Both the position numbers and the translations under genes were made by a program. The notes under the pieces were generated by a model that ran no database searches, was not told the origin of the DNA, and was given only the letters and a program-made list of their open reading frames with translations. From a bacterium (GTDB lineage: Bacteria > Actinomycetota > Acidimicrobiia > Acidimicrobiales > CATQHL01), in contig JAPPKQ010000446.1 of NCBI GenBank assembly GCA_028819945.1, forward strand, positions 1-5,479: a stretch of 5,479 nt of DNA. Direction: 5' to 3'. Below are positions 1 to 5,479 of this stretch, piece after piece; position 1 is the stretch's first letter, and every line of letters starts with the position of its first letter.

Positions 1-528
1 GCCACGATCCTCTCGGCCCAGTGCACCGACGAGCGCGTCAACGTGGTGACCCCCGCACTGTTCGAGCGCTTCCCGACACCGGAGGATCTGGCCGCCTGCG
101 ATCCTCGCGAGCTGGAGGAGTTGATCCACTCCACCGGCTTCTACGCCGCCAAGACCCGCAACCTGATGGCGATGGCCGACCGGCTGGTCCGCCTCCACGG
201 CGGCGAGGTGCCGACGACGATGCGCGAGCTGACCGCCCTGGGGGGCGTCGGGCGCAAGACCGCCAATGTGGTGCGCAGCGTGGCCTTCGGCCTGCCGGGC
301 CTGCCCGTGGACACGCACGTCGGGCGGTTGTCGCGGCGTCTCGGGTTAACCGCGCAGACCGACCCGGTCGCCGTCGAGAAGGAGCTGAACCCCATGATTC
401 CCGCGGCCGAGCGAGGCGATTTCAGCATGCGGCTGATCCTGCACGGCCGGCAGGTCTGCGGGGCGCGCCGGGCGGATTGCGGCGGCTGCGTGTGCAACGA
501 CTTCTGCCCGTCGGCCTTCGCGGTCTGA
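1..528 (+). CDS. nth: Endonuclease III (Nth), DNA glycosylase/AP lyase, 5'-truncated
   Basis: This is the C-terminal 175 residues of endonuclease III, read in frame 1 from the window edge to the TGA at 526-528. The enzyme removes oxidised pyrimidines from DNA and cleaves the abasic site (base excision repair). Visible landmarks, numbered within the fragment: an ILSAQCTDERVN stretch at the edge (E. coli has LLSAQATDVSVN); the helix-hairpin-helix LGGVGRKTANVV with the catalytic Lys at residue 86; the catalytic Asp of VDTHVGR at residue 104; LILHGRQVC; and the [4Fe-4S] loop Cys-X6-Cys-X2-Cys-X5-Cys (Cys153, 160, 163, 169). A further Cys165 lies inside the last spacer. The protein ends 6 residues after the cluster, so there is no MutY-like C-terminal domain. 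By comparison with E. coli Nth, roughly 30-45 N-terminal residues lie outside the window. Its relation to the his genes is only adjacency on the same strand. Confidence 0.95.
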   Translation, partial: ATILSAQCTDERVNVVTPALFERFPTPEDLAACDPRELEELIHSTGFYAAKTRNLMAMADRLVRLHGGEVPTTMRELTALGGVGRKTANVVRSVAFGLPGLPVDTHVGRLSRRLGLTAQTDPVAVEKELNPMIPAAERGDFSMRLILHGRQVCGARRADCGGCVCNDFCPSAFAV

Positions 529-620
529 GCATGCGTCGCCGTCTCCGCGAGCCTCCGGCCGGCCGCGGCCTGCTGCGCTTCCGCCCCCGGTCACCTCGCC
601 GCGATGACGTCACTTCGCGC

Positions 621-629
621 GGGGGGAGA
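621..629 (+). promoter_or_regulatory. Candidate Shine-Dalgarno sequence for hisD
   Basis: A purine run (GGGGGGAGA) lies 15 bases before the GTG at 645. It is the only good purine-rich match in the nth-hisD gap and supports a hisD start near 645 rather than the in-frame ATG at 531. The spacing is longer than usual, so this is a moderate call. Confidence 0.4.
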
Positions 630-644
630 ACCAGCGTCACCACG

Positions 645-1973
645 GTGGCGGAGACGGCGGGCCTGCTGCGGCTGATCGACGCGCGCCGCCTGGCCGAGGT
701 GCCGATCCCGGAGATCCAGGACACCACGCCGCCGGGGGTCCTGGAGGCGGTCCGCGAGATCATCGCCGAGGTGCGCCGCGACGGGGATGTTGCACTCCGG
801 CAGATGGCCCGGCGCTTCGACGGGGCCTCGCTCACCGACCTGGCGGTGCCACCGGCGGCGTGTGCGGCCGCCCTGCAGTCTCTGGAGCCCGCCGTGCGCG
901 ACGCCCTTGGGGTCGCCGCGGAGCGCATCGGGGAGTTCCACGGCGCGCTGCGCGAACCCGCCCACGTCTGGTCCCGCGACGGCGTAACGGTCCGCTCGTT
1001 GCGGATTCCGGTGGACCGGGCGGGCCTGTACGTGCCCGGCGGGCGTGCCGCCTACCCGTCGACGGTGCTCATGACGGCCATCCCGGCCAGGGTGGCGGGG
1101 GTGGCGAGCCTGGCTCTCTGCGTCCCGCCCCGACCGGACGGAACGGTGGCGCCGGTCACCCTCGCCGCCGCAGTGCTCGCAGGGGTGCAGGAGGTGTACG
1201 CGGTCGGTGGCGCCGGCGCCGTGGCGGCGCTCGCCTACGGCACCGAGACGATCCCGCGGGTCGACCTCATCGCCGGTCCCGGGAACGTCTACGTGGCGGT
1301 GGCCAAGCAGGAGGTCGCCGGTGTCGTCGGGGTTCCGTCGGCGTTCGCGGGTCCCTCCGAGGTCGTCGTGGTGGCCGATGGATCGGCGGCGGCGGACCTT
1401 GCCGCAGTGGATCTCATCGTGCAGGCCGAGCACGGCCCCGACGGCATGGCCTGCCTGGTGACGTGGGAACCCGCTGTCGCCGAGGCGGTGGGCGCGGAGG
1501 TTGCAGCCGCCTCGGCGGTGGCGCCGCGCCGGGCGGAGATCGAGGCGACCCTGTCCTCGTCCGGCTACGCCATCCTGGTCGAGAACCGCGAGCAGGCGGC
1601 CGAGGTCGTGAACAGGATCGCCCCCGAACACCTCCAACTGATGGTGGCCGAACCCGAAGAGCTGGTTCCGCTGATTCGCCACGCCGGTGCAATCTTCTGC
1701 GGCCAGAACGCGCCGGCCTCCCTCGGCGACTACCTGGCGGGCCCCTCGCACGTCCTGCCCACCGGGCGGACGGCGCGCTTCGCCTCGGCACTGGGGGTGG
1801 CGGACTTCTGCCGCAGGACGCACGTCATCTCCGCCGGGGAGGACGCCCTGCTGAGCCTCGGGCCGGCGGTCGAGGCCCTGGCGACCGCCGAGGGGCTGCC
1901 GGCGCACGCCGCCTCGGTGCGACGGCGCCTGGACCGCCTGCGCGGCGGGGACCCCGCGGGGACGCGCCCGTGA
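645..1973 (+). CDS. hisD: Histidinol dehydrogenase (HisD)
   Basis: HisD catalyses the last two steps of histidine synthesis, the NAD-dependent oxidation of L-histidinol via histidinal to histidine, using zinc. From GTG 645 the product is 442 residues, normal for the family. Landmarks: GLYVPGG (127-133), GPGNVYVAVAK, the signature GPSEVVVVAD (from 236), QAEHGPD with zinc ligands Gln260 and His263, the catalytic pair Glu328-His329 in APEHLQ, GDYLAGPSHVLPT with zinc ligand Asp362, and His421 in LPAH. These match E. coli Gln259, His262, Glu326, His327, Asp360 and His419 almost position for position. The start is uncertain. The frame is open far upstream, and an in-frame ATG at 531 would add 38 Arg-rich residues not typical of HisD, so I prefer GTG 645, where similarity begins (LLRLIDARRL). 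The gene overlaps hisC by four bases. Confidence 0.95.
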   Translation: MAETAGLLRLIDARRLAEVPIPEIQDTTPPGVLEAVREIIAEVRRDGDVALRQMARRFDGASLTDLAVPPAACAAALQSLEPAVRDALGVAAERIGEFHGALREPAHVWSRDGVTVRSLRIPVDRAGLYVPGGRAAYPSTVLMTAIPARVAGVASLALCVPPRPDGTVAPVTLAAAVLAGVQEVYAVGGAGAVAALAYGTETIPRVDLIAGPGNVYVAVAKQEVAGVVGVPSAFAGPSEVVVVADGSAAADLAAVDLIVQAEHGPDGMACLVTWEPAVAEAVGAEVAAASAVAPRRAEIEATLSSSGYAILVENREQAAEVVNRIAPEHLQLMVAEPEELVPLIRHAGAIFCGQNAPASLGDYLAGPSHVLPTGRTARFASALGVADFCRRTHVISAGEDALLSLGPAVEALATAEGLPAHAASVRRRLDRLRGGDPAGTRP

Positions 1974-3055
1974 GCGGGCCCCAGCCCCGCCGGGAGGTGG
2001 CCGGGATGGAGGGCTACCACTCGGTCCAGGTGGACGTGCGGGTGCGCCTCAACACCAACGAGTCCCCCGACGCGCCTCCCGAGGGCTTCAGCGCGGCCCT
2101 GGCGGAGAGGCTGGCGGGGATCGACTGGAACAGGTACCCGTCGCGATCGGCGGAGGAACTGCGGTCCGGTATCGCCGACCTGCACGGCACGTCGCAGCAG
2201 AACGTGTTCGCGGCCAACGGATCCAACGAGGTGATCCAGACGTTGCTGCTGAGCTACGCCGGTCCGGGGCGGCGCGTGGGCCTGTTCGCACCGACCTACG
2301 CGCTGCACACCCACATCGCCCGCGTGGTCGGCTCGGAGGTCATCACGGCGCCGCGCGGACCGGACTTCCGCGTCGCTGCCGGCGCGGCCGCCCGCTTCGC
2401 CGCCGCCGAGCAGCCGGACGTGCTGTTCCTCTGCTCACCCAACAACCCGACCGGCACCGTGGAGGATCCCGAGACGGTGCAGGCGGCCCTCGAAGCGGTT
2501 GCCGGCTACGGCGGGCTGCTGATCACCGACGAGGCCTACGTGCAGTTCGCAGGGCGCGAGCCCGGCATGTTCAGCGCGGTCGACCTGCTGGCGGAGGATG
2601 CGCCGCTGGTGGTCTGCCGCACGTTCTCCAAGGCCTGGGCGCTGGCCGCCGTTCGGCTGGGCTACGCCCTGGCGCCGGCCCGCATCACCGATGACTTGCA
2701 CAAGGTGGTGCTGCCGTACCACCTCGACGTGATGACCCAGGAGATCGGGCTGCTCTGCCTGCAGGACGCAGCCGCCGCCGACCGCCGGGCCGCCGGCATC
2801 GTCGCCGAGAGGGAGAAGCTCGCCGCCGGCCTGGAGGCGCTGCCCGTGGTTCAGTGGCCCTCGGGCGCCAATTTCATCCTGTTCCGCCCCAGCGAGCGTG
2901 ACGGCGCGGCCGTGTGGCGCGAGCTGGTGGAGCGTTCGATCCTGGTGCGGGACTGCAGCTCCTGGGAGGGCCTCTCCGGGTGCCTGCGCGTGACCGTCGG
3001 CACGTCCCGGGAGAACGCATTGTTCCTGGAGGCTCTGGGGGACGTTCTGCGCTGA
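1970..3055 (+). CDS. hisC: Histidinol-phosphate aminotransferase (HisC)
   Basis: HisC is a PLP-dependent fold-type I aminotransferase that converts imidazole acetol phosphate plus glutamate to L-histidinol phosphate. From GTG 1970 the product is 361 residues, as expected. Landmarks: RLNTNES near the N-terminus, RYPSRS, AANGSNEVIQ, SPNNPTGT (PLP-contacting Asn159), TDEAYVQF (Asp187, Tyr190), TFSKAWALAAVRLGY with the Schiff-base Lys221 and phosphate-binding Arg229, SGANFILF, and LRVTVG with substrate-carboxylate Arg340. These correspond to E. coli Asn157, Asp184, Tyr187, Lys214, Arg222 and Arg335. The GTG start overlaps the hisD stop (GTGA), implying translational coupling. An in-frame ATG at 2006 has a better Shine-Dalgarno sequence and would give 349 residues. 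I keep 1970 because the residues before the Met at 2006 still resemble the N-terminus of actinobacterial HisC (PLRADLRGKAPYGAPQ in M. tuberculosis). Confidence 0.95.
   Translation: MSGPQPRREVAGMEGYHSVQVDVRVRLNTNESPDAPPEGFSAALAERLAGIDWNRYPSRSAEELRSGIADLHGTSQQNVFAANGSNEVIQTLLLSYAGPGRRVGLFAPTYALHTHIARVVGSEVITAPRGPDFRVAAGAAARFAAAEQPDVLFLCSPNNPTGTVEDPETVQAALEAVAGYGGLLITDEAYVQFAGREPGMFSAVDLLAEDAPLVVCRTFSKAWALAAVRLGYALAPARITDDLHKVVLPYHLDVMTQEIGLLCLQDAAAADRRAAGIVAEREKLAAGLEALPVVQWPSGANFILFRPSERDGAAVWRELVERSILVRDCSSWEGLSGCLRVTVGTSRENALFLEALGDVLR
1992..1997 (+). promoter_or_regulatory. Shine-Dalgarno-like GGGAGG supporting an alternative hisC start at 2006
   Basis: GGGAGG lies 8 bases before the in-frame ATG at 2006, an ideal distance, and sits inside the first codons of hisC as called from 1970. 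It makes ATG 2006 a serious alternative or second initiation site. The same bases encode part of the Arg-Glu-Val stretch of the longer form, so chance is also possible. Confidence 0.4.
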
Positions 3056-3065
3056 GCCGTCCGAG

Positions 3066-3101
3066 CGCCGGAGCGTGCTGCGATACTGCACAGTGCCGGC
3101 G
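3066..3101 (+). other. Possible stem-loop in the hisC-hisB gap
   Basis: CGCCGG (3066-3071) is complementary to CCGGCG (3096-3101). Nested inside, GTGC (3075-3078) pairs with GCAC (3088-3091) around a 9-base loop. The two helices are separated by a small 3/4-base internal loop. No T-run follows, so it does not look like an intrinsic terminator. It lies 25 bases before the hisB Shine-Dalgarno sequence and could stabilise or punctuate the mRNA. Stems of this size also arise by chance in GC-rich DNA. Confidence 0.3.
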
Positions 3102-3125
3102 AGGACCGGTCCCTGACGAGCCATC

Positions 3126-3132
3126 AAGGAGG
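3126..3132 (+). promoter_or_regulatory. Strong Shine-Dalgarno sequence of hisB
   Basis: AAGGAGG, the best match to the anti-16S consensus in the window, ends 4 bases before GTG 3137 and fixes that start. Unlike its overlapping neighbours, hisB therefore appears able to recruit ribosomes independently, which suits its position after an 81-base gap. Confidence 0.75.
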
Positions 3133-3136
3133 CGCC

Positions 3137-3730
3137 GTGAGCGAGCGGCAGTCGCAACGGCAGCGCAGCACCACCGAGACGACCATCAGCATCGACCTCC
3201 ATGTGGACGGGGACGGGCGGAGCGAGGTGTCCACCGGGTTGCCCTTCTTCGACCACATGCTGGCGCAACTGGCCCGTCACGGCGGCTGGAGCCTCACCGT
3301 GTCGGCGCAGGGCGACCTGGACGTGGATTCCCACCACACCGTGGAGGACACCGGCATCCTGCTGGGGCTGTGCTTCGCCGAGGCGCTCGGCGACAAGCGC
3401 GGGGTGCGCCGGTTCGCCTCCGCGGCGGTTCCTCTCGACGAGGCTCTCGTGAACGTGTCGCTGGACCTCTCGGGCCGTCCTTTCCTGCACTACGAGGTGG
3501 ACCCGCCCGGCGAGAAGATCCTGGGCGACCCCCCGTTCGATCCCCAGCTCATGGAGGAGTTCTGGCGGGCATTCGTGGTGGCCGCGGGCATCACGCTGCA
3601 CCTGGTGCTGGTGCGCGGCCGCAACACGCACCACATCCTGGAGTCCGCCTTCAAGAGCGTGGCACGCAGCCTGCGCGACGCCGTGCGTCTCGAGGGCACC
3701 GACGTGCCCTCGACGAAGGGCACGCTCTGA
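3137..3730 (+). CDS. hisB: Imidazoleglycerol-phosphate dehydratase (HisB), monofunctional
   Basis: HisB dehydrates imidazole glycerol phosphate (IGP) to imidazole acetol phosphate, the substrate of HisC. The family is a Mn-dependent oligomer. The product is 197 residues, the usual size of the stand-alone enzyme, without the N-terminal histidinol-phosphatase domain found in E. coli HisB. Landmarks: the typical N-terminus with RSTTETTISIDLHVDG, PFFDHMLAQLARHGG (His40, His48), first metal motif DSHHTVEDTG (His66, His67, Glu70), DEALVNVSLDLSGRP, second metal motif GRNTHHILESAFK (His165, His166, Glu169, Lys173), and the conserved tail PSTKGTL. The two His-His-X2-Glu motifs, one per half of the pseudo-repeat, are intact. 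GTG 3137 follows AAGGAGG and gives the standard N-terminus. The gene lies 81 bases after hisC and 28 before hisH. Confidence 0.97.
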   Translation: MSERQSQRQRSTTETTISIDLHVDGDGRSEVSTGLPFFDHMLAQLARHGGWSLTVSAQGDLDVDSHHTVEDTGILLGLCFAEALGDKRGVRRFASAAVPLDEALVNVSLDLSGRPFLHYEVDPPGEKILGDPPFDPQLMEEFWRAFVVAAGITLHLVLVRGRNTHHILESAFKSVARSLRDAVRLEGTDVPSTKGTL

Positions 3731-3758
3731 GCGTGCCCGGGGCCGCGGTGCCGGGAGC

Positions 3759-4382
3759 ATGAACGAGCCGCGACGCCCGCTGGTTGCCGTCCTGGACTAC
3801 GGCATCGGCAATCTCCGTTCCGCCCAGAAGGGCCTGGAACGCGTCGGCGCCGAGGCGCACCTCACGGCGGAGCCGGAGCTGATCAGGCGCGCCGACGGGC
3901 TGGTGCTGCCGGGAGTCGGCGCCTTCGGCCCCTGCATGGCGGCGCTCGAGGCGGCGGGCCTGGACGTCGAGGCGCGCCGGGCCACCTCCGCGGGGGTGCC
4001 GTTCCTGGGCATCTGCATCGGCATGCAGATGCTCTTCGAGGGCTCCGAGGAGGCTCCCGGGCGAGCGGGCCTGGGTTTGCTCGCCGGGCAGGTGCGCCGG
4101 TTGCCCGACGGCCTCAAGCGGCCCCAGATGCAGTGGAACCAGCTGAACGTGCAGCGCCCGGACCCGCTGCTGGCCGGCCTCGACGGCGCCTGGGTCTACT
4201 TCGTGCACTCGTACGCGCCGGAGCGCTCGGAGACGACGGTCGCCACCTGCGACTACGGCGGCCCCGTGACCGCGGTCGCCGCCTCGGGCGCCGTGCGGGG
4301 CGTGCAATTCCACCCCGAGAAGTCGGGAGCCGAGGGCCTGCGGCTGCTGGCCAACTTCGTGGCGATGCTGGCGGCGCGCTGA
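3759..4382 (+). CDS. hisH: Imidazole glycerol phosphate synthase, glutaminase subunit (HisH)
   Basis: HisH is the class I glutamine amidotransferase subunit of IGP synthase. It hydrolyses glutamine and passes ammonia to HisF, whose gene lies two genes downstream. The product is 207 residues, normal for the family. Landmarks: [13 protein letters not shown] at the N-terminus, the oxyanion-strand motif [10 protein letters not shown] (PGVG 51-54), the nucleophile Cys86 in [27 protein letters not shown], and the rest of the triad in VQFHPEKSG (His185, Glu187). Where many homologues read MGWN, this one reads MQWN (124-127); Trp and Asn are kept. ATG 3759 is the only sensible start before the conserved N-terminus. 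The purine stretch GGGAG at 3753-3757 is too close to be an ideal Shine-Dalgarno site, so reinitiation after hisB may contribute. The stop overlaps the hisA ATG by one base. Confidence 0.96.
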   Translation: MNEPRRPLVAVLDYGIGNLRSAQKGLERVGAEAHLTAEPELIRRADGLVLPGVGAFGPCMAALEAAGLDVEARRATSAGVPFLGICIGMQMLFEGSEEAPGRAGLGLLAGQVRRLPDGLKRPQMQWNQLNVQRPDPLLAGLDGAWVYFVHSYAPERSETTVATCDYGGPVTAVAASGAVRGVQFHPEKSGAEGLRLLANFVAMLAAR

Positions 4383-5122
4383 TGCTGCTGTTCCCGGCCA
4401 TCGATCTGCGGGGAGGGCGCTGCGTGCGCCTGTACCAGGGAGACTTCGCCGCGGAGACCATCTACGCGGAGGACCCCGCGGAGGTTGCGGCGGCGTTCGC
4501 CGCGGCCGGCGCCCCGTGGCTCCACGTCGTCGACCTGGACGCGGCGCGCACGGGCGATCTCACCAACCTGGCTCTGGTCGGCGCGATCGTGGCGGCCGCC
4601 GGCCTGCCGGTGCAGTACGGCGGGGGGGTGCGCTCGGTGGACGCCGCGGCACGGCTCGCCGAGGTCGGGGTGGCTCGGGTCGTGGTCGGGACCGCCGCGC
4701 TGGAGGATCCGTCGCTGGTGACCGAGATCGCCGCCCGCCAACCGGTCGCCCTCGGCCTGGACGTGCGCGGGCGGGAGGTGGCGGTGCGGGGCTGGCAAGC
4801 CGCGGGCGGCCGGAACCTCGCCGAGGTGCTGGCGGCCGCGCCCGCGGCGGATGCCGTGGTCGTGACCCAGATCAGCACCGACGGCACCCTCGGGGGCCCG
4901 GACATGGAGCTGCTGGCCGAGACGCTGGCGGCCACCGCGGCCCCGCTGATCGCCTCGGGCGGTGTCGGCGACTTGGCCGACCTTCGCCGGCTCGCAGCCC
5001 TGACAGTCGGCGGGCGGACCCTGGCGGGCGCCATCGTGGGGCGCGCCCTGTACGAGCGGACCGTCGACCTGGCCGAGGCGCTCGCAATGCTCGCCCCTCG
5101 GACATCGTTGGACCCATGGTGA
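4382..5122 (+). CDS. hisA: ProFAR isomerase (HisA), (beta/alpha)8 barrel
   Basis: HisA converts ProFAR to PRFAR by an Amadori rearrangement, supplying the HisH-HisF synthase. The product is 246 residues, the normal size of this TIM barrel. Landmarks: [18 protein letters not shown] with catalytic Asp8, [10 protein letters not shown] (Asp51, Asp53), YGGGVRS at the end of strand 3, [17 protein letters not shown] with catalytic Asp127, VRGWQ in loop 5, [15 protein letters not shown] (Thr162, matching T. maritima Thr164), the phosphate-binding [11 protein letters not shown], and [10 protein letters not shown]. The duplicated half-barrel pattern shared with HisF is visible. Many actinobacteria use the bifunctional PriA (HisA plus TrpF) instead. 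The loop-1 sequence VRLYQGDF and the YGGG of strand 3 look like ordinary HisA, while the later half is close to PriA too, so TrpF activity cannot be excluded. ATG 4382 overlaps the hisH stop (TGATG). Confidence 0.95.
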   Translation: MLLFPAIDLRGGRCVRLYQGDFAAETIYAEDPAEVAAAFAAAGAPWLHVVDLDAARTGDLTNLALVGAIVAAAGLPVQYGGGVRSVDAAARLAEVGVARVVVGTAALEDPSLVTEIAARQPVALGLDVRGREVAVRGWQAAGGRNLAEVLAAAPAADAVVVTQISTDGTLGGPDMELLAETLAATAAPLIASGGVGDLADLRRLAALTVGGRTLAGAIVGRALYERTVDLAEALAMLAPRTSLDPW

Positions 5123-5479
5123 GTCCCGTCGTCGTCCGCATCATCCCCTGCCTGGACGTGGACGCCGGGCGGGTCGTCAAGGGCGTGGAGTTCGTGGACC
5201 TGCGCGACGCCGGCGACCCCGTCGAGTTGGCCGCACGCTATGACGCCGAGGGCGCCGACGAGCTTGTCTTCCTGGACATCACCGCCTCCTCCGACGCCCG
5301 CGAGGTGATGCTGGAGGTGGCCCGCCGCACCGCCGAGGAGGTCTTCATCCCCTTCACCGTGGGCGGTGGGATCCGCAGCACCGACGACGCCCGGCGCCTG
5401 CTGCGCGCCGGCGCCGACAAGGTCTCGGTGAACACCGCGGCGGTGGCCCGACCGGCGCTGGTGGCCGAGATCGCCGAGG
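5116..5479 (+). CDS. hisF: Imidazole glycerol phosphate synthase, cyclase subunit (HisF), 3'-truncated
   Basis: HisF is the TIM-barrel synthase subunit that combines PRFAR with ammonia from HisH to give IGP and AICAR, the latter returning to purine synthesis. The window holds the first 121 codons plus one base, roughly half of the usual 250-residue protein, open to the edge. Landmarks: [21 protein letters not shown] with catalytic Asp14 and Lys22 (T. maritima Asp11 and Lys19), [43 protein letters not shown] (phosphate-binding glycines), and [15 protein letters not shown] 5116 overlaps the last seven bases of hisA (ATGGTGA). GTG 5119 is an in-frame alternative one codon later. The sequence up to the edge shows no frameshift or stop. 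The second catalytic Asp (130 in T. maritima) lies beyond the window. Confidence 0.96.
   Translation, partial: MVSPVVVRIIPCLDVDAGRVVKGVEFVDLRDAGDPVELAARYDAEGADELVFLDITASSDAREVMLEVARRTAEEVFIPFTVGGGIRSTDDARRLLRAGADKVSVNTAAVARPALVAEIAE

Noticed and set aside
557..570. GGCCGGCC and GGCCGCGGCC palindromes after nth, considered as a terminator
   Set aside because: There is no loop-and-stem of useful length and no T-run after it; overlapping GC palindromes are common in such sequence.
591..1907. Long open frame on the minus strand antisense to hisD
   Set aside because: It mirrors hisD codons in very GC-rich DNA, its translation is low-complexity and rich in Arg, Gly and His with no family motif, and the + strand gene has all its catalytic residues.
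860..1969. Upstream open extension of the hisC frame through hisD
   Set aside because: The translation is Arg/Gly-rich noise out of frame with hisD; HisC similarity begins only around 1990.
3082..3087. GATACT as a possible -10 element of an internal hisB promoter
   Set aside because: No -35-like sequence lies at a suitable distance, and the hexamer is itself a weak match inside a possible hairpin loop.
3736..3755. Short CCCGG/CCGGG inverted repeat in the hisB-hisH spacer
   Set aside because: A five-base GC stem is too weak a signal to separate from chance at this composition, although it overlaps the hisH ribosome-site region.
2435..3760. Long open frame of about 440 codons on the minus strand across hisC, hisB and the hisH start
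   Set aside because: It spans three well-supported + strand genes and their gaps, and its translation shows no recognisable domain; GC-rich DNA lacks stop codons.
4133..4381. Upstream open extension of the hisA frame through hisH
   Set aside because: It has no HisA similarity; the canonical N-terminus with the FPAIDLRGG stretch begins right after ATG 4382.

Overview
The window is very GC-rich (about 70% G+C by eye). It is fully packed on the + strand with a housekeeping cluster: the 3' end of an endonuclease III gene (nth), then histidine biosynthesis genes in the order hisD-hisC-hisB-hisH-hisA-hisF, with hisF cut off by the right edge. The base composition, frequent GTG starts, a monofunctional HisB, and a HisC close to the actinobacterial type (an RLNTNES stretch after a GYHSVQ-like N-terminus) suggest an actinobacterium, perhaps of a deep or uncultured lineage such as Acidimicrobiia. 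That placement is an inference from sequence resemblance and is not proven here.

Layout. 1-528: C-terminal 175 residues of Nth, with its catalytic Lys and Asp and the four-Cys iron-sulfur loop. 529-644: a 116-base gap with no recognisable promoter or terminator, holding the probable hisD start region. 645-1973: hisD. 1970-3055: hisC, overlapping hisD by four bases. 3056-3136: an 81-base gap with a possible hairpin, a 10-bp palindrome and a strong Shine-Dalgarno sequence. 3137-3730: hisB. 3731-3758: a 28-base spacer. 3759-4382: hisH. 4382-5122: hisA, sharing one base with hisH. 5116 to the edge: hisF, overlapping hisA by seven bases. There is no stretch over 300 bases without a gene, and I saw no RNA gene, CRISPR array, insertion sequence or long repeat.

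How the genes work together. HisA isomerises ProFAR to PRFAR. The HisH-HisF complex uses glutamine-derived ammonia to turn PRFAR into imidazole glycerol phosphate (IGP) and AICAR. HisB dehydrates IGP, HisC transaminates imidazole acetol phosphate to histidinol phosphate, and HisD oxidises histidinol to histidine. Missing from the window are the first steps (HisG, HisE, HisI) and histidinol-phosphate phosphatase. The overlapping genes point to one translationally coupled transcript. All catalytic residues I could check are present, so the pathway portion looks intact. I found no convincing undescribed system; the findings are modest and concern start sites, possible internal regulation and enzyme specificity.
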